From contig NZ_KB912942.1 of the NCBI RefSeq assembly GCF_000383915.1, forward strand, positions 6,518,412-6,582,411: a stretch of 64,000 nucleotides of DNA, in the 5' to 3' direction. This DNA is from Amycolatopsis benzoatilytica AK 16/65. GTDB taxonomy: Bacteria; Actinomycetota; Actinomycetes; Mycobacteriales; Pseudonocardiaceae. The position numbers were made by a program, and so were the translations under genes. Below are positions 26,560-36,076 of this stretch, one piece after another (position 1 is the stretch's first letter; every line of letters starts with the position of its first letter). The notes beneath the pieces are model-generated. The model ran no database searches. It was not told the origin of the DNA and was given only the letters and a program-made list of their open reading frames with translations.

Positions 26560-26877
26560 CGGTGACTGGTGGCAGACTTGGCCGGCTGGAGTTGGTTTCG
26601 TCGCATGTCCATCGCGCTGCTGACCGAGGCAGGATGGATCGGACCCGCACCAGAATCGTCACGACGGTGCACCAGCTACAAGTCGTGGACTACGACATTC
26701 CCGAAACCAAGCATGACTTCATGCGTGGACGTCATCGTCACGCCGGACGAAGTCATCTACTGCAAGCCACACCACCGACCAACAGGCATCGTGTGGGAGC
26801 GCCTCACCAGCAACAGAATCCGAAGCCATCCCCGTGCCATCCGCACTTGCCAAAGGAAAAGCGTCGCGCCTCAGCTG
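26560..26877 (+). pseudogene. 5-formyltetrahydrofolate cyclo-ligase-like remnant with several frameshifts
   Basis: Three plus-strand frames link in order: SIALLTEAGWIGP (about 26610-26645), then RTRIVTTVHQLQVVDYDIPE and TKHDF (about 26645-26720), then VDVIVTPDEVIYCKPHHRPT and GIVWERLTSN (about 26725-26820), then EAIPVPSALAKGKASRLS and a TGA at 26875-26877. The chain reads like the C-terminal half of a 5-formyl-THF cyclo-ligase-family protein. At least three shifts separate the pieces and no good start remains, so it is decayed. The N-terminal ATP-binding part is not recognisable. Confidence 0.6.
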
Positions 26878-26964
26878 AACCGTACGTCCCCGGCCGACTG
26901 GCACTGCTGGCAAGCCGGCCCTTCGCCGAGGCGACGGGCAAGTGCTCGGCGAGTCCGGGCGATG

Positions 26965-27372
26965 TCACGGGCCGAGCAGCTCCTTCAGGTCGTCGGGGAA
27001 GCCGAACTGGCCCTTCGCCCGGTCGCCCGGCATCCACCCGTGCATGTCCGCGCTGGTCCTGTCCGCGCCGCGGCCGAGCAGCAGCTTGATCATCGCGCCG
27101 TCGGGGCTCCGCCGCCACCGGTTGACCGCGAGATGCAGCGGCGTGATCTCGCGGTCCGCTCGCGCCTCGATGTCCGCGCCCGCGTCCAGCAACACCTCGG
27201 CAGCAGCCAACGCTCCGTTGTCGACGGCGAAGAACAGCGGCGTCCACCGCGCGCGCCGCTCCGCGAGATCGACGAGCACTCCCGCGTCCAGCCGTCGGCG
27301 AACCGCGTCGGCGTCGTTGTCCTTTGCCGCGTAATGCAGTTCGTCGCGCCCTTCGCGATCCAGCTCGCCCAT
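26965..27372 (-). CDS. Ankyrin-repeat protein (135 aa)
   Basis: Three to four ankyrin repeats cover nearly the whole protein: DELHYAAKDNDADAVRRRLD, TPLFFAVDNGALAAAEVLLD and TPLHLAVNRWRRSPDGAMIK. The ending HGWMPGDRAKGQFGFPDDL caps the array. It has no signal peptide or catalytic domain, so a cytoplasmic protein-binding role is likely. ATG 27372 is the only good start. Confidence 0.82.
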   Translation of the reverse strand: MGELDREGRDELHYAAKDNDADAVRRRLDAGVLVDLAERRARWTPLFFAVDNGALAAAEVLLDAGADIEARADREITPLHLAVNRWRRSPDGAMIKLLLGRGADRTSADMHGWMPGDRAKGQFGFPDDLKELLGP

Positions 27373-27475
27373 GGCGTGGTCCTCCCTCGCATCCGACCGT
27401 ACGTCATGATCACGACGGCAAGTCGGGCTGCAACGGTGCAGCTCGCTCCCGGGCGGTTGTCGTCCCCGGTCGCTC

Positions 27476-27745
27476 TCAGTCGTCGGCGAGGTCTTCGGAC
27501 GGCCAGCAGGCGAGGAACGCGCCGAGTGCGTTGTCGGTCAGCTTTCCCTGTTCGGTCGGTTCGTGTCCCGGGCCGAAGTGTTCGGTGAACGCGTCGCCCA
27601 AGACGTCGATCACCGCCTCCTGCTGGTCGAGGGTAGGTTTCTCCCGCGTCTGCAATGCCTTCAGCAATTCAAGGTCGCGTCCGGCCAGCAGACTGGTCAC
27701 GATCGGCCGGAACTCGTCGGGGACGCTGTCGATCACCGCGCTCAT
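27476..27745 (-). CDS. Small hypothetical protein (89 aa)
   Basis: ATG at 27745 has an excellent AGGAGG site 5-6 bases upstream; the frame extends further upstream but without gene character. The product is acidic and helical (DEFRPIVTSLLAGRDLELLK, QQEAVIDVLGDAFTEHFGPG). I do not recognise the family. It may share a transcript with the frameshifted gene just upstream. Confidence 0.65.
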   Translation of the reverse strand: MSAVIDSVPDEFRPIVTSLLAGRDLELLKALQTREKPTLDQQEAVIDVLGDAFTEHFGPGHEPTEQGKLTDNALGAFLACWPSEDLADD

Positions 27746-27827
27746 CCGTGCCTCCTGCCCGCTCGCCCACGCACCACTTCGGGCACCACCGCGCTTGCGC
27801 AAACCTGCGCGGCTGATCCACGCGTAG

Positions 27828-28227
27828 TCATTTCCGCGGTGCCACAGGACCGCGGTCATCGGGGAGTCCCGCCTTGCGGCGGAGGACGCCCTGGGCGCGC
27901 CCGAGCGCCGCGGCGTCGTCGATTTCGCCGGCCTGGGCCGCCGCGCACTGGGAAGCTAGCCGGGGACGGACTCCACTGCGGCCGGTCGGCCCCACGGCCG
28001 TTCCACACCACGGCCGGCGGCGCACCAGGATCGGCCAGTTCGACGATCGCGAGCTGCGTCTTGCCGCGGACGACGGCGATCTCGCCGGAGTGCTGTTTCA
28101 GAGATTCGGCGACGCGGTACTCCTGGCCGCTGGCGGGCCCGCTCGGGATCGCGGCGTGCCGTTTCGGGCCGTCGCGTTTGAAGAGCCGGACCAGGCCCCA
28201 GACCATGGCGAACGGCCAGGTCGGCAT
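27828..28227 (-). pseudogene. Small hypothetical protein, probably frameshifted
   Basis: The frame from 28227 gives MVWGLVRLFKRDGPKRHAA, SLKQHSGEIAVVRGKTQLA and PPAVVWNGRGADRPQW, with good protein character, but then turns arginine-rich. A neighbouring frame resumes at about 27955 with LASQCAAAQAGEIDDAAALG and ends at 27828. One indel near 27955-27970 would join them into about 130 residues. If the shift is real, the gene is broken; if not, the product ends at 27856. No good ribosome-binding site is visible. Confidence 0.45.
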
Positions 28228-28440
28228 AGTTGTCGCAGCGCACCTCCGCGGAGCGAGCGTCTGGCCGGGACGGGAGGTGCCACTCGTTCCAGGCGATGAG
28301 GCCGTCGCCGAACTGGCACGCGGGTGCTCACAGGCAGCGGCGGGACCGCGCCCTCACCTTGATGTCCATACAGTAACGCCCTGGCGACCACCACGATGAG
28401 GTACACCGACGGCCAGGTTTGATGAACGGAACGGCACAGC

Positions 28441-29455
28441 ATGGGTGACGATACACAGCTGACTGAATTCCTCGAGCGGGCAGCCAAGCAAGCGCATGGT
28501 TCACCTCCTTCGCTGACAGTCAGGGAACTCCTCGCGTACTGGGGTGCCAAGCGCCGAGGGATCTGGGTGGTTGATCGCGTACGACGGGACCTCGAAGAAT
28601 ACAAAACTGACCACTGACCCTGACTTCACCAGCGCGTGGATCGATTCGACGATCATTCTCCTTCGTCAGACAGCACTCATGCGTTCCCCCGACTCCGCGA
28701 CCGAGATCGCCGAAGAGGCGGACCTCGCCTTGCCCGACGTGGAGATGCGGGTCGGCCAAGTTCGATCGGCGAACGTCGACGTCGTCAGCGTGTCCCGCGA
28801 CGACAGCCTCGAGAAGGCCCGGACGCTCATGATGCGACACGACTTCTCTCAACTTGCTGTCATGTCCGGCAAGCGTGACCTGCTCGGTGCCGTGACATGG
28901 GAATCCATCGTCGACGCATTGCTCCGCAGTCCGGAGGCGACGGTGCGAGACGCGATGCGCTCCGCCGAAGTCGTGCCTGTCGAAGACAACCTCCTCGGCC
29001 GCGTGCAGCTGATCATGGATAAGGGGTTCGTCTTTGTGCGAGCCAAAGACCGGACCATCCAAGGAATCGTCACCACGACAGATCTGAGCCAACAGTTCGC
29101 CGATCTCGCCACCCCCTACTTCATCCTCGGAGAGATTGAGCAGCGCCTGCGCCGGAAGATCGACGATAAGTTCAGCAGCGAGGAGATCGCGTCTACCAAG
29201 GACCAGAACGACGCCGACCGCGAGATAAAGTCTGCAGCCGACTTGACACTAGGAGAATGTGCGCGTCTTCTCGAAGCACCCGCCAATTGGGAACGAATCG
29301 ACTGGAGAATAACTCGTTCCATCTTCATCGAACTCCTGCACAAGATACGGCAAGTGCGTAACGAGGTCATGCATTTCAGCCCCGACCCCTTGGAACCCGC
29401 GCAACTCGCCGATCTGGAGGACCTCGTCCGCTGGCTCCGGAAGCTAGAGCCGTGA
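28441..29455 (+). pseudogene. CBS-domain protein with a +1 frameshift at AAAA
   Basis: The ATG at 28441 opens a frame with LTVRELLAYWGAKRRGIWVV and RRDLEEYK, then stops at 28615-28617. In the next frame LTTDPDFTSAWIDSTIILL continues seamlessly from the AAAA at 28603-28606: skipping one A gives EEYK-LTTDPDF and a protein of about 337 residues. It carries tandem CBS domains (VDVVSVSRDDSLEKARTLMM and VVPVEDNLLGRVQLIMDKGF) and a C-terminal helical domain ending at 29455. CBS pairs bind adenine nucleotides. The short N-terminal domain resembles a winged helix. The shift could be a mutation, a sequence error or slippage; AAAA is short for programmed slippage. Confidence 0.7.
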
Positions 29456-29850
29456 CAGTGAGGGCACACGGGCTCGAGTCCCCTTTATTGCCGCCCCTCC
29501 TTGTTCGAGCCGTTCTTGCCAGACGGCGTCATCGCGACGCATCTCAACTCGGCGACGAGGTATTCGAGGACGACGACGCCGGCATCCGCGCGGCGACCCG
29601 CGAGCCTGGATGGACACAACCCTTTCCTGGGTTGCTGCTCGACCATAACGATCGCCGCCTCAACGTGACCACCGCCACGAATGCGGGGCATGCTGGCTGC
29701 CCTTCGGCAGACTTCGTGCGCCCCACCAGGCCTTGGCCACGTTGTGCGCCGGACGGCCCTTGCCTGCCGAGGCTCTTGCCACCACCGCGGATAAGCAGCC
29801 TCGAAATGAACACGGTGACTGCAATCTGAACCAGCTCGCTGGTGCGCCGG
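29456..29850. other. Intergenic region between CBS gene and mcrC, no firm gene
   Basis: About 395 bases separate convergent genes. A minus-strand frame at 29485-29691 (HVEAAIVMVEQQPRKGLCPS, DAGVVVLEYLVAELRC) has mild protein character but no family, start or ribosome-binding site. I treat it as a possible remnant. No terminator hairpin stands out. Confidence 0.4.
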
Positions 29851-31182
29851 TCAACTGACGCCTCCGGGCGGATAACCGTTGCGATCAAATTCGAGCGTGT
29901 CCGCGTTCCTGGCCATAAGGAGTCCGGCTAGATCGGTTATGCAAGAGCTTTCGGCGATGGAAAGCTGCGTGAAGCACATGACTCGGTTTTGTGGTGCCAG
30001 CCATGGGTTGCGCTGTTGGATAGCCGGTGGCGGCTGGCGGTCCAGGGCGGGGTAGGCGAGAGCGCCGAATTCTGCGTTGTGTGCGGCGAGGTAGGCGTTG
30101 AGCTGGTAGAGGTCTTCCCGATCAACCCCGCGACGGTCGTTGAGGGGCTTGTATTTGGCGTCAATGATTGCCGTTGGCTCCTCTGGAGCGCCGATGAGGA
30201 TGTCGGGGTAGAGACGGCCGAGCACCGCTGCGGGATGCCGAGCTGATCGCAGCAGCGGTGTCGGGACGTGGTGCTGGGTGCCGTGTGTGACGGGAAGCGT
30301 GGTTGCGCGGCGGGTGCAGTGGAGGAGGAACAGCTCCCACAGTTCGGCGACGTCGATGAGCAGGCCGTGTGTGCGTTCGTCGGTGGGTGACGCGTCCGGC
30401 GCGGTGTGCTGCACGATCTGCCAGGACAGGTCGGCCACGCGTTTGTAGGGCAACGTGATCGGGGTGTAGCGGACGCTGGCCAGGTCGCGGCGGCTCGGGA
30501 GGCGGGGGCGTCCGCCGACTGCCGTTCGCAGGCGCGGCACTATTTCGTCGACTCGGTCTCCCCGCCAGCCGGGCCGGTGGCGCAAGAGGGTGTCGAGTAC
30601 CTGGTCGGCGGCGACGATGACCTGGCTGACGGGGTTCCCGAGCAGCTTCGCTCGCTCGACCGAGGCCACGAAGGGGCTGCGGGCTGCGCGGAGCGCGACC
30701 GTTCCGGGCAGGTCGAGGCGTCCGCGTACCGCGGCGCCGACATGACGTTGGTGGGTCCGGAAGCTGGGCATGCCGTGGCGGGCGGCTGCGGTGAGCGCGG
30801 TGCGCCACAGCGCCGCTGTCAGCTCGGCGATGAGAGTGGAGCTGCCGCGTGCCTCGGCGGCTCGGGGGATGGTGTGCAGGTTGAGGGCGGCGCTGGCCCA
30901 GGCGGCGATGGTGTCGATGCCGAGCCGTGGCCGGATCTCCAGGATCCGGCCGTCGCGGCGGAGTTCTCCGACGTAACGGCCGGCGCGCCAGCTGCCGTCG
31001 AGTTGTCGCTCGAGGATGGGCTGCGGGTCTGCCGACGCGCAGGAGGGGGCAAGGTTCAGGGTGAACTGGTCGGGCCGGGTTTCGGCGGCCAGCAGGGTGA
31101 GCCATTGGTCTTCGTCCGGGGTGAAGGCCCGGTCGCGCTCGACGGGGCCGGCCAGGTCGGCGAAGACGATGCGCTCGTTCAT
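29851..31182 (-). CDS. mcrC: McrC-like nuclease subunit of a type IV (McrBC) restriction system
   Basis: The 443-residue protein overlaps mcrB by ATGA (31179-31182), the standard arrangement. The N-terminal half is the McrC binding domain (ILEIRPRLGIDTIAAWASAA). The C-terminal half has a PD-(D/E)XK nuclease core: LYPDILIGAPEEPTAIIDAK with the catalytic D and DAK, then YQLNAYLAAHNAEFGALAYP. McrC couples to the McrB motor and cleaves DNA containing modified cytosine. It is the last gene of the six-gene minus-strand run. Confidence 0.88.
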   Translation of the reverse strand: MNERIVFADLAGPVERDRAFTPDEDQWLTLLAAETRPDQFTLNLAPSCASADPQPILERQLDGSWRAGRYVGELRRDGRILEIRPRLGIDTIAAWASAALNLHTIPRAAEARGSSTLIAELTAALWRTALTAAARHGMPSFRTHQRHVGAAVRGRLDLPGTVALRAARSPFVASVERAKLLGNPVSQVIVAADQVLDTLLRHRPGWRGDRVDEIVPRLRTAVGGRPRLPSRRDLASVRYTPITLPYKRVADLSWQIVQHTAPDASPTDERTHGLLIDVAELWELFLLHCTRRATTLPVTHGTQHHVPTPLLRSARHPAAVLGRLYPDILIGAPEEPTAIIDAKYKPLNDRRGVDREDLYQLNAYLAAHNAEFGALAYPALDRQPPPAIQQRNPWLAPQNRVMCFTQLSIAESSCITDLAGLLMARNADTLEFDRNGYPPGGVS

Positions 31183-33011
31183 TGTCCGAGGAAGGCGCGG
31201 CGGAGGTGGTCCATCTGTTCGTCGCGGTCGTCGACGCCGGCGAGGTATTGCTCCAGCAGCGGTTTGAGCGAGCGGTTCCACAGATCGAGCAGCGGCGGCT
31301 GCGGCTGGTCGCGGGGCTGGCTCCACAAGTATCCGCCGTTGGCGGGGCGGTTCTTGCGCGTGCTCAGCCAAGTGCCGAGGAAGAAGACGATGTCCGCGAA
31401 ATAGGTGTGTCCGACGTGGTAGGCCCGGCCCAGCGCCGCTGATTCGGAGATCGCGGTGTTGAGCTGCTCGGCGTGGTCGGCGAAACGCGAGATCTGTTCG
31501 GCCGCATAGTCGTATGTGGTGCCGCGGACAGCGTCCGCCCAGCGATCCTGGATGATCTCCAGCAGCGTTTCGCGCTCGAACGGGCACTCGCGCCACAAGA
31601 ACCTGCGGCGCAACGCGAAGTCCAGCGTCTCCACCGACTGGTCGATCTCGTTCATCGTGCCGATCAGGTAGAGGTCCTTCGGCAGCTCGAGGGTCGCGGG
31701 CGGCTCGTCCGGGTTGATGCCGGGCAGCGTGACCGCGCGACCGCGCTGCCCGGCCTCGAGCAGGCTGAACGCCTCGCCGAACATCGCGCTCAGGTCGGTT
31801 CTGTTGATCTCGTCCAGCACCAGCACGACCGGCAACGCCGCGAGCCCCTCGGGCAGTCCCTGGCCGTGGTAGCGGTCGACGACGGCGGGCAGAAGCCCCG
31901 GGTGGTAGCGGGTGCGGTCGCCGTCGAGGCGCAGTCCGCGAATGAACTCCGGATAGCCGTACCCGGGATGCAGCTGCACCCAGAAGATGTTGGCCGCCAC
32001 AGTGGTCTCGACCAGAGCGGTGCGCTCGACGAAGTTCTTGAAGCCCCAGCGGTTCAGCGCCGCGCGGCGGATGATCGTCTCCGCGAGCCCCCGGGCCTGG
32101 TACGTCTTGCTGGTGCCCGGCGGCCCGTACAGCACAATCTGCTTCTTCCACTCCAGGGCCTCCAGATCCCCCGTCCCCTCCCCCGAGTCCCCGGCGCTCT
32201 CCCACGCGACGCGCAACGGCGGGTGGTAGAAGTCGATCGCCCGCCCCGGTGCATTGCCCTCCGGCATCAGCGTCGTCAGCTTGCCCCGGATCGCAAGCAA
32301 CCGCTCGTCGACGTCCAGACCGGGAGTCTCGGCCAAGTCGCCGAATGCCGCCGCGATCTCGCGCTTGTGCCGGCCCGAGGAGATGCGTTCGAAGGTCTGC
32401 GGATGCAGCAGGTGGAGCACGATGTGCCGCATCTCCCGCAGCGGCTTGTCCGTCTTGTCGGCGAAGTCGCGCAGCGCCCAGGCGTCCTTCAGGAGGACGG
32501 CGCGCTCGTCCGGGTCCAGCTGTTTGAGCCGCAGACAGAAGTCGATGAGATAGCCGACCTGAAGGTCCCGCCTCGTGTTGAAACCGACACCAGGATGGCC
32601 AATGCCTTGCCGCATCGCCCGCAACGGCACCGACTCCGGATCCAACGTCACCGTCGTGCCGGCCACCGTGCCGTTGAGGACATCAAGCTTGCCGCGGTAC
32701 GTCACCGAGCCGACGAACAGGAAGTGCACCAGCAGAACTTCGGCGGCCAACAGCACCAACTCCGGACTACCGTGTTCGAGCTGGATCGCCCACTTCCCGG
32801 CAAAAGTGCCGCCACCCTCACCGCTGACGAGCGGATTGCCGTTGAACCGCCGGTCGAGATCGCGAAGAAGATCGACCGTCCAAACGCCGTCACGCGACGG
32901 ATCCGTCAACGACCTGTCCTCGATCAGGCTGTGCTCGACCCACAGCCGAGCTGTTTCGTCCACCAGGTCTCGAGGTTGTTCGGAGAAACGTGCCACTGGG
33001 TCGACGTCCAA
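31179..33011 (-). CDS. mcrB: McrB-like AAA+ GTPase/ATPase motor
   Basis: The protein has up to 610 residues. The only upstream option before an in-frame stop is the TTG at 33011, with no strong ribosome-binding site, so the true start may be slightly internal. The N-terminal about 290 residues are a specificity domain of unknown ligand. The AAA+ core has Walker A LYGPPGTSKTYQ (about 301-312), Walker B VVLVLDEINRTDLS and the McrB signature LIGTMNEIDQSVETLDFALR. A 196-bp gap separates it from the helicase gene, so it may have its own promoter. With mcrC it should restrict modified DNA. Confidence 0.88.
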   Translation of the reverse strand: MDVDPVARFSEQPRDLVDETARLWVEHSLIEDRSLTDPSRDGVWTVDLLRDLDRRFNGNPLVSGEGGGTFAGKWAIQLEHGSPELVLLAAEVLLVHFLFVGSVTYRGKLDVLNGTVAGTTVTLDPESVPLRAMRQGIGHPGVGFNTRRDLQVGYLIDFCLRLKQLDPDERAVLLKDAWALRDFADKTDKPLREMRHIVLHLLHPQTFERISSGRHKREIAAAFGDLAETPGLDVDERLLAIRGKLTTLMPEGNAPGRAIDFYHPPLRVAWESAGDSGEGTGDLEALEWKKQIVLYGPPGTSKTYQARGLAETIIRRAALNRWGFKNFVERTALVETTVAANIFWVQLHPGYGYPEFIRGLRLDGDRTRYHPGLLPAVVDRYHGQGLPEGLAALPVVLVLDEINRTDLSAMFGEAFSLLEAGQRGRAVTLPGINPDEPPATLELPKDLYLIGTMNEIDQSVETLDFALRRRFLWRECPFERETLLEIIQDRWADAVRGTTYDYAAEQISRFADHAEQLNTAISESAALGRAYHVGHTYFADIVFFLGTWLSTRKNRPANGGYLWSQPRDQPQPPLLDLWNRSLKPLLEQYLAGVDDRDEQMDHLRRAFLGQ

Positions 33012-33207
33012 TCCGTGATGGGCCGTTGCCGCCGGTCACTGTACGAGACTCGTCGCCGCGACGGCAGATGCTGCGCGACGAGCCGATCTTGCTGAGATTT
33101 GGTGCTGCCACGCCACAGCTGCAGGCGGCCGTCCCGAACGGCACCACGCGTCCATCAGTACGGATCTCATTCATCAAGATCCGATCGCGGCAGCCGATTG
33201 CTGGCGA

Positions 33208-34554
33208 TCATGCCGCTACGCGGTGGCGTGCGAGCGTGGCCATCATGACTTGGTTGGCTTCCCAGCCGTCGGGGAATTTGGCGGGCACCGACAGGTGCAC
33301 GGGGTCGCTCGACGGGTGGCTGTCCAGGAGATCGGTGATTCCTTCGCGGGCGACGACGATGCACGACTGCCGGTGACGGGACGCCAGCACGCACAGCCGT
33401 CCGGTCTCCAGATGGAAGGCAGTGGCATCTCGGCGCCCGGACAGCGGATGCACGACGATCACGACCTCGAACTCCCGGCCCTGCAGTCGGTTGGCCGTGT
33501 CGACCGCGACTCCCGTGGCGTTCGGCCGGCCGCTGCGCGCCAGCGCGATCCGGACGAGGTCGGCCTGGTCGCGGTGGGCGACGCCGATCGCGATGTCGCG
33601 CGGTTCCAGAACTCGCCCATCGGCGTGGCGTTCGCAGGTGCCCACCGCTCCGCGGTCGAGGAGGCGGACGGCGAGGTCGGCAGCGGTCTGGATCGTCTCG
33701 CTGTCGGTGCGGGGCACGTGACGCCGCGGCAATTCGTGCAGTGCCCAGCCGGTGGTGAAGGCCATCGTCAAGGTCTCGTCCAAGGCGGAGTTGCCGAGAC
33801 TTCTCGTGCGGAACTCCAGAGAACGTGCGCCTTCTGCGGTGCCAGCGGTGAATCCGGTGAACGGGTAGAACGCCCGGGAGACGGTGGGAGCGGCGGTCGC
33901 CGGAAGGCGCCACGACACGGGCAGCCGGTGCACGGGAGTGTCCGGGTTGTGCTCCAGCATGACGGTGACGCCGTTTTGGGTCGGGTCGTGGGGAAGGCCG
34001 ACCCATCGCTCGGTGCCGACGATGGTGAACGGGTCCAGCTGCCCCGGGTCGCCCACGAACAAGCCGCGGTCGAACCGCTCGACGATCTGCAGCAGCATGT
34101 CCGATCGCATCTGGTACGACTCGTCGAGGATCGCCCATCCGAACGCGGTGTCGCGGACGGTGGCCCATTTGGCGGAGGTTCCGACGATGATCCCGCAGTG
34201 GGCGAGGTCCGTGGCGCGGTTGGCGACGGTTGTGTTCGCGAGGGCATCGACGGCCGGCGGTGCGCTGTAGGAGGAGGCGCTCAGTCGGCCGATCGTGGTG
34301 TCCGGATGTGCAGCGGCGAGTCGTACGAGCAGGTCGTCGACTTGGTTGTTGGTCTGGGCGATGATGATCGGCCGCTCGCCGCCGTCGAGGAGGTCTCCGG
34401 CGGCGCGGACGACCAAGGTGCTCTTGCCCGCGCCGGGAGGCGAGTCGACGACCACCGCCCGGTGGTCGGTCCGTGCGAGGTCGGCCAGGATCGCGTTGAC
34501 GGCCGTCTCGGCCGCCGATGCCGGGTCGGGCCCGGCGGTGCTGTCAGTTGTCAT
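33208..34554 (-). CDS. SF1 helicase, Upf1/AAA_12-like
   Basis: The 448-residue protein starts at ATG 34554, overlapping the upstream gene by 11 bases. Motifs are in order: I VVDSPPGAGKST, Ia IIAQTNNQVDDLLVRL, II GWAILDESYQM, III FVGDPGQLDPF, IV LPVSWRLPATAAP, V TANRLQGREFEVVIVV and VI LCVLASRHRQ. It is compact, without the large 1B/2B insertions of UvrD. DNA unwinding or remodelling is expected. It is in a tight operon with a Cas4-like nuclease and two unknown proteins. Confidence 0.85.
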   Translation of the reverse strand: MTTDSTAGPDPASAAETAVNAILADLARTDHRAVVVDSPPGAGKSTLVVRAAGDLLDGGERPIIIAQTNNQVDDLLVRLAAAHPDTTIGRLSASSYSAPPAVDALANTTVANRATDLAHCGIIVGTSAKWATVRDTAFGWAILDESYQMRSDMLLQIVERFDRGLFVGDPGQLDPFTIVGTERWVGLPHDPTQNGVTVMLEHNPDTPVHRLPVSWRLPATAAPTVSRAFYPFTGFTAGTAEGARSLEFRTRSLGNSALDETLTMAFTTGWALHELPRRHVPRTDSETIQTAADLAVRLLDRGAVGTCERHADGRVLEPRDIAIGVAHRDQADLVRIALARSGRPNATGVAVDTANRLQGREFEVVIVVHPLSGRRDATAFHLETGRLCVLASRHRQSCIVVAREGITDLLDSHPSSDPVHLSVPAKFPDGWEANQVMMATLARHRVAA

Positions 34555-36076
34555 CGCCCCACTCCTCGGCAGCGGCTTCAGCGGCGGATGCGGGATCCGC
34601 GGATTCTGCGTCTTCCGCGTCGCCGGCGTGTGTCCACGGGATGCTGCTCGTGTCCGGGAAGACGGGTGTCGGGCGCCAGCCGGGGTCGGGCAGGTAGGCG
34701 ACGCTGTCGCCCACGGCGGGCACGGTTCCCGGCTTCGGGACGCGGGCACGGCCCATGCCGCCGGTGACCTCCACCGTGACCAGGCTCGCCTCGCCGTCGC
34801 GGACGGTGGAGACGATCACGGCTTTGTGTCCGGGCGGCATCGAGGGGCTGATCAGCGTGAGGTCGTCGGCCAGCCGGACAGGGTCCGGGGTGCGGACTGT
34901 AACGCGCGGCCGCGGGACACGCCGGTTCGCTTGGGTAGTGACGACCCTGTCGGGCTCGGCTTCCACGACGACTCCGGCGAACGCCTCGCCGAGGCTGCGC
35001 AGGTCGGCCAGGACGTAGGGATCGTCGAAGGCCGTGTCCGCTTCGAAGTCGGCGAGCGCGCGCTCCAGCCGGTTCAGCCGCCGCGCAGCCCCGATCGCGC
35101 CGTCCCGTTTCGGCTGCGGCCGGGCCTCGGCGGAATCCTGGTAGTCGGAGTAGTCGGTGAACAGGCCGCAGTCGCGGTCGAAACGCGCTGCGGCGCGCGG
35201 CGCTTCGGGCACGCCGCGCAGCAGCGCAATCGCCGTCCACATCAGACGCCAGGTCGGCTTGAGCTGGTCGCCGACCAGGTCGCGCAGGTGGGTGCGGGCG
35301 TCGGCCAAGGCCTGCTCGTCACCGGCAGTGCGCGCAGCATCGAACTTCTTGATTGCCGGCGCGAGGTAGGTGTTGTCGAACTCCGGAGACGTCGCAGGCC
35401 CGGCAGGCGGGCACAGGACGGGATTCTCCGCATTGGCCATGGCTTGGTGGACGGACTGCCCGTGCGGGGGCTCGATCCAGGCCATCAGCGAAGCAAGGTT
35501 TTGGTCCTCCAGCGCGCTTTGGCCGGTGGCCCAGTGCTCGCTGAGCAGGCCCGTGACGGGCAGCAGCATCGAGGTGCCCGCCTGCTCGGCGGTGTCGACC
35601 AGGAAAGTCAGCCATTTCCCGAGTTCGGGGACGACGGCGGGCACCGGGTACGGGCCGGTCGCACTGCGGAACCGGCACATCCGGCCCAAGTCGCGCAGCG
35701 CCTTGATCCCGCCCGGGTTGGGGACCAGGATCTGCGGGGCGGCGCTGTACCGGGAACGCCGTTCCTCGCCCCGGGAGGGGATGTCGACACGGTCCTGGCG
35801 GCAGGAGTCGATGTAGTGCATCACGATCCGGCCGAGTTCTGCGGCGAACGCGAACCGCTGGTCCCGGTTGCGCGGCTGGCCGACGACCAGCAGGGTCGGC
35901 GATCTCCTGGCGTCGCCGACCAGCGCCGCCAGCGGGGCGCCCGCCTCGCCGGCCATGGTCAGCGGCACCATCACCAGCGGCCGGTCGGACAGGCGCCGGT
36001 GCCGGAAGCGGGTCAGCTCCCTGGCCTCCATCGCTTCCATCGCCTCCAGGTGCGCCAGCGCCGACACCCGGCTCAT
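34544..36076 (-). CDS. Unknown 510-aa protein of the helicase/nuclease operon
   Basis: The gene starts at ATG 36076 in an ATGA overlap with the nuclease gene and overlaps the helicase by 11 bases, so it is tightly coupled on both sides. The N-terminal part (MVPLTMAGEAGAPLAALVGD, SPTLLVVGQPRNRDQRFAFA) alternates strands and helices. The middle is helical. Residues about 390-470 look like small beta domains (LISPSMPPGHKAVIVSTVRD, ASLVTVEVTGG). An acidic Ala/Glu/Asp-rich tail follows. No ATPase or nuclease motif is visible. I do not recognise the family. It may recognise or bridge the DNA substrate for its partners. Confidence 0.75.
   Translation of the reverse strand: MSRVSALAHLEAMEAMEARELTRFRHRRLSDRPLVMVPLTMAGEAGAPLAALVGDARRSPTLLVVGQPRNRDQRFAFAAELGRIVMHYIDSCRQDRVDIPSRGEERRSRYSAAPQILVPNPGGIKALRDLGRMCRFRSATGPYPVPAVVPELGKWLTFLVDTAEQAGTSMLLPVTGLLSEHWATGQSALEDQNLASLMAWIEPPHGQSVHQAMANAENPVLCPPAGPATSPEFDNTYLAPAIKKFDAARTAGDEQALADARTHLRDLVGDQLKPTWRLMWTAIALLRGVPEAPRAAARFDRDCGLFTDYSDYQDSAEARPQPKRDGAIGAARRLNRLERALADFEADTAFDDPYVLADLRSLGEAFAGVVVEAEPDRVVTTQANRRVPRPRVTVRTPDPVRLADDLTLISPSMPPGHKAVIVSTVRDGEASLVTVEVTGGMGRARVPKPGTVPAVGDSVAYLPDPGWRPTPVFPDTSSIPWTHAGDAEDAESADPASAAEAAAEEWGDDN

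Noticed and set aside
28595..28620. Programmed ribosomal frameshift in the CBS gene
   Set aside because: The slippery run is only AAAA, with no obvious stimulatory stem-loop or internal ribosome-binding site. Mutation or sequence error is more likely, so I list it as a frameshifted gene.
31473..33095. 540-codon plus-strand open frame
   Set aside because: Antisense to mcrB, which has clear Walker A/B and McrB signatures. The frame is a high-GC shadow.
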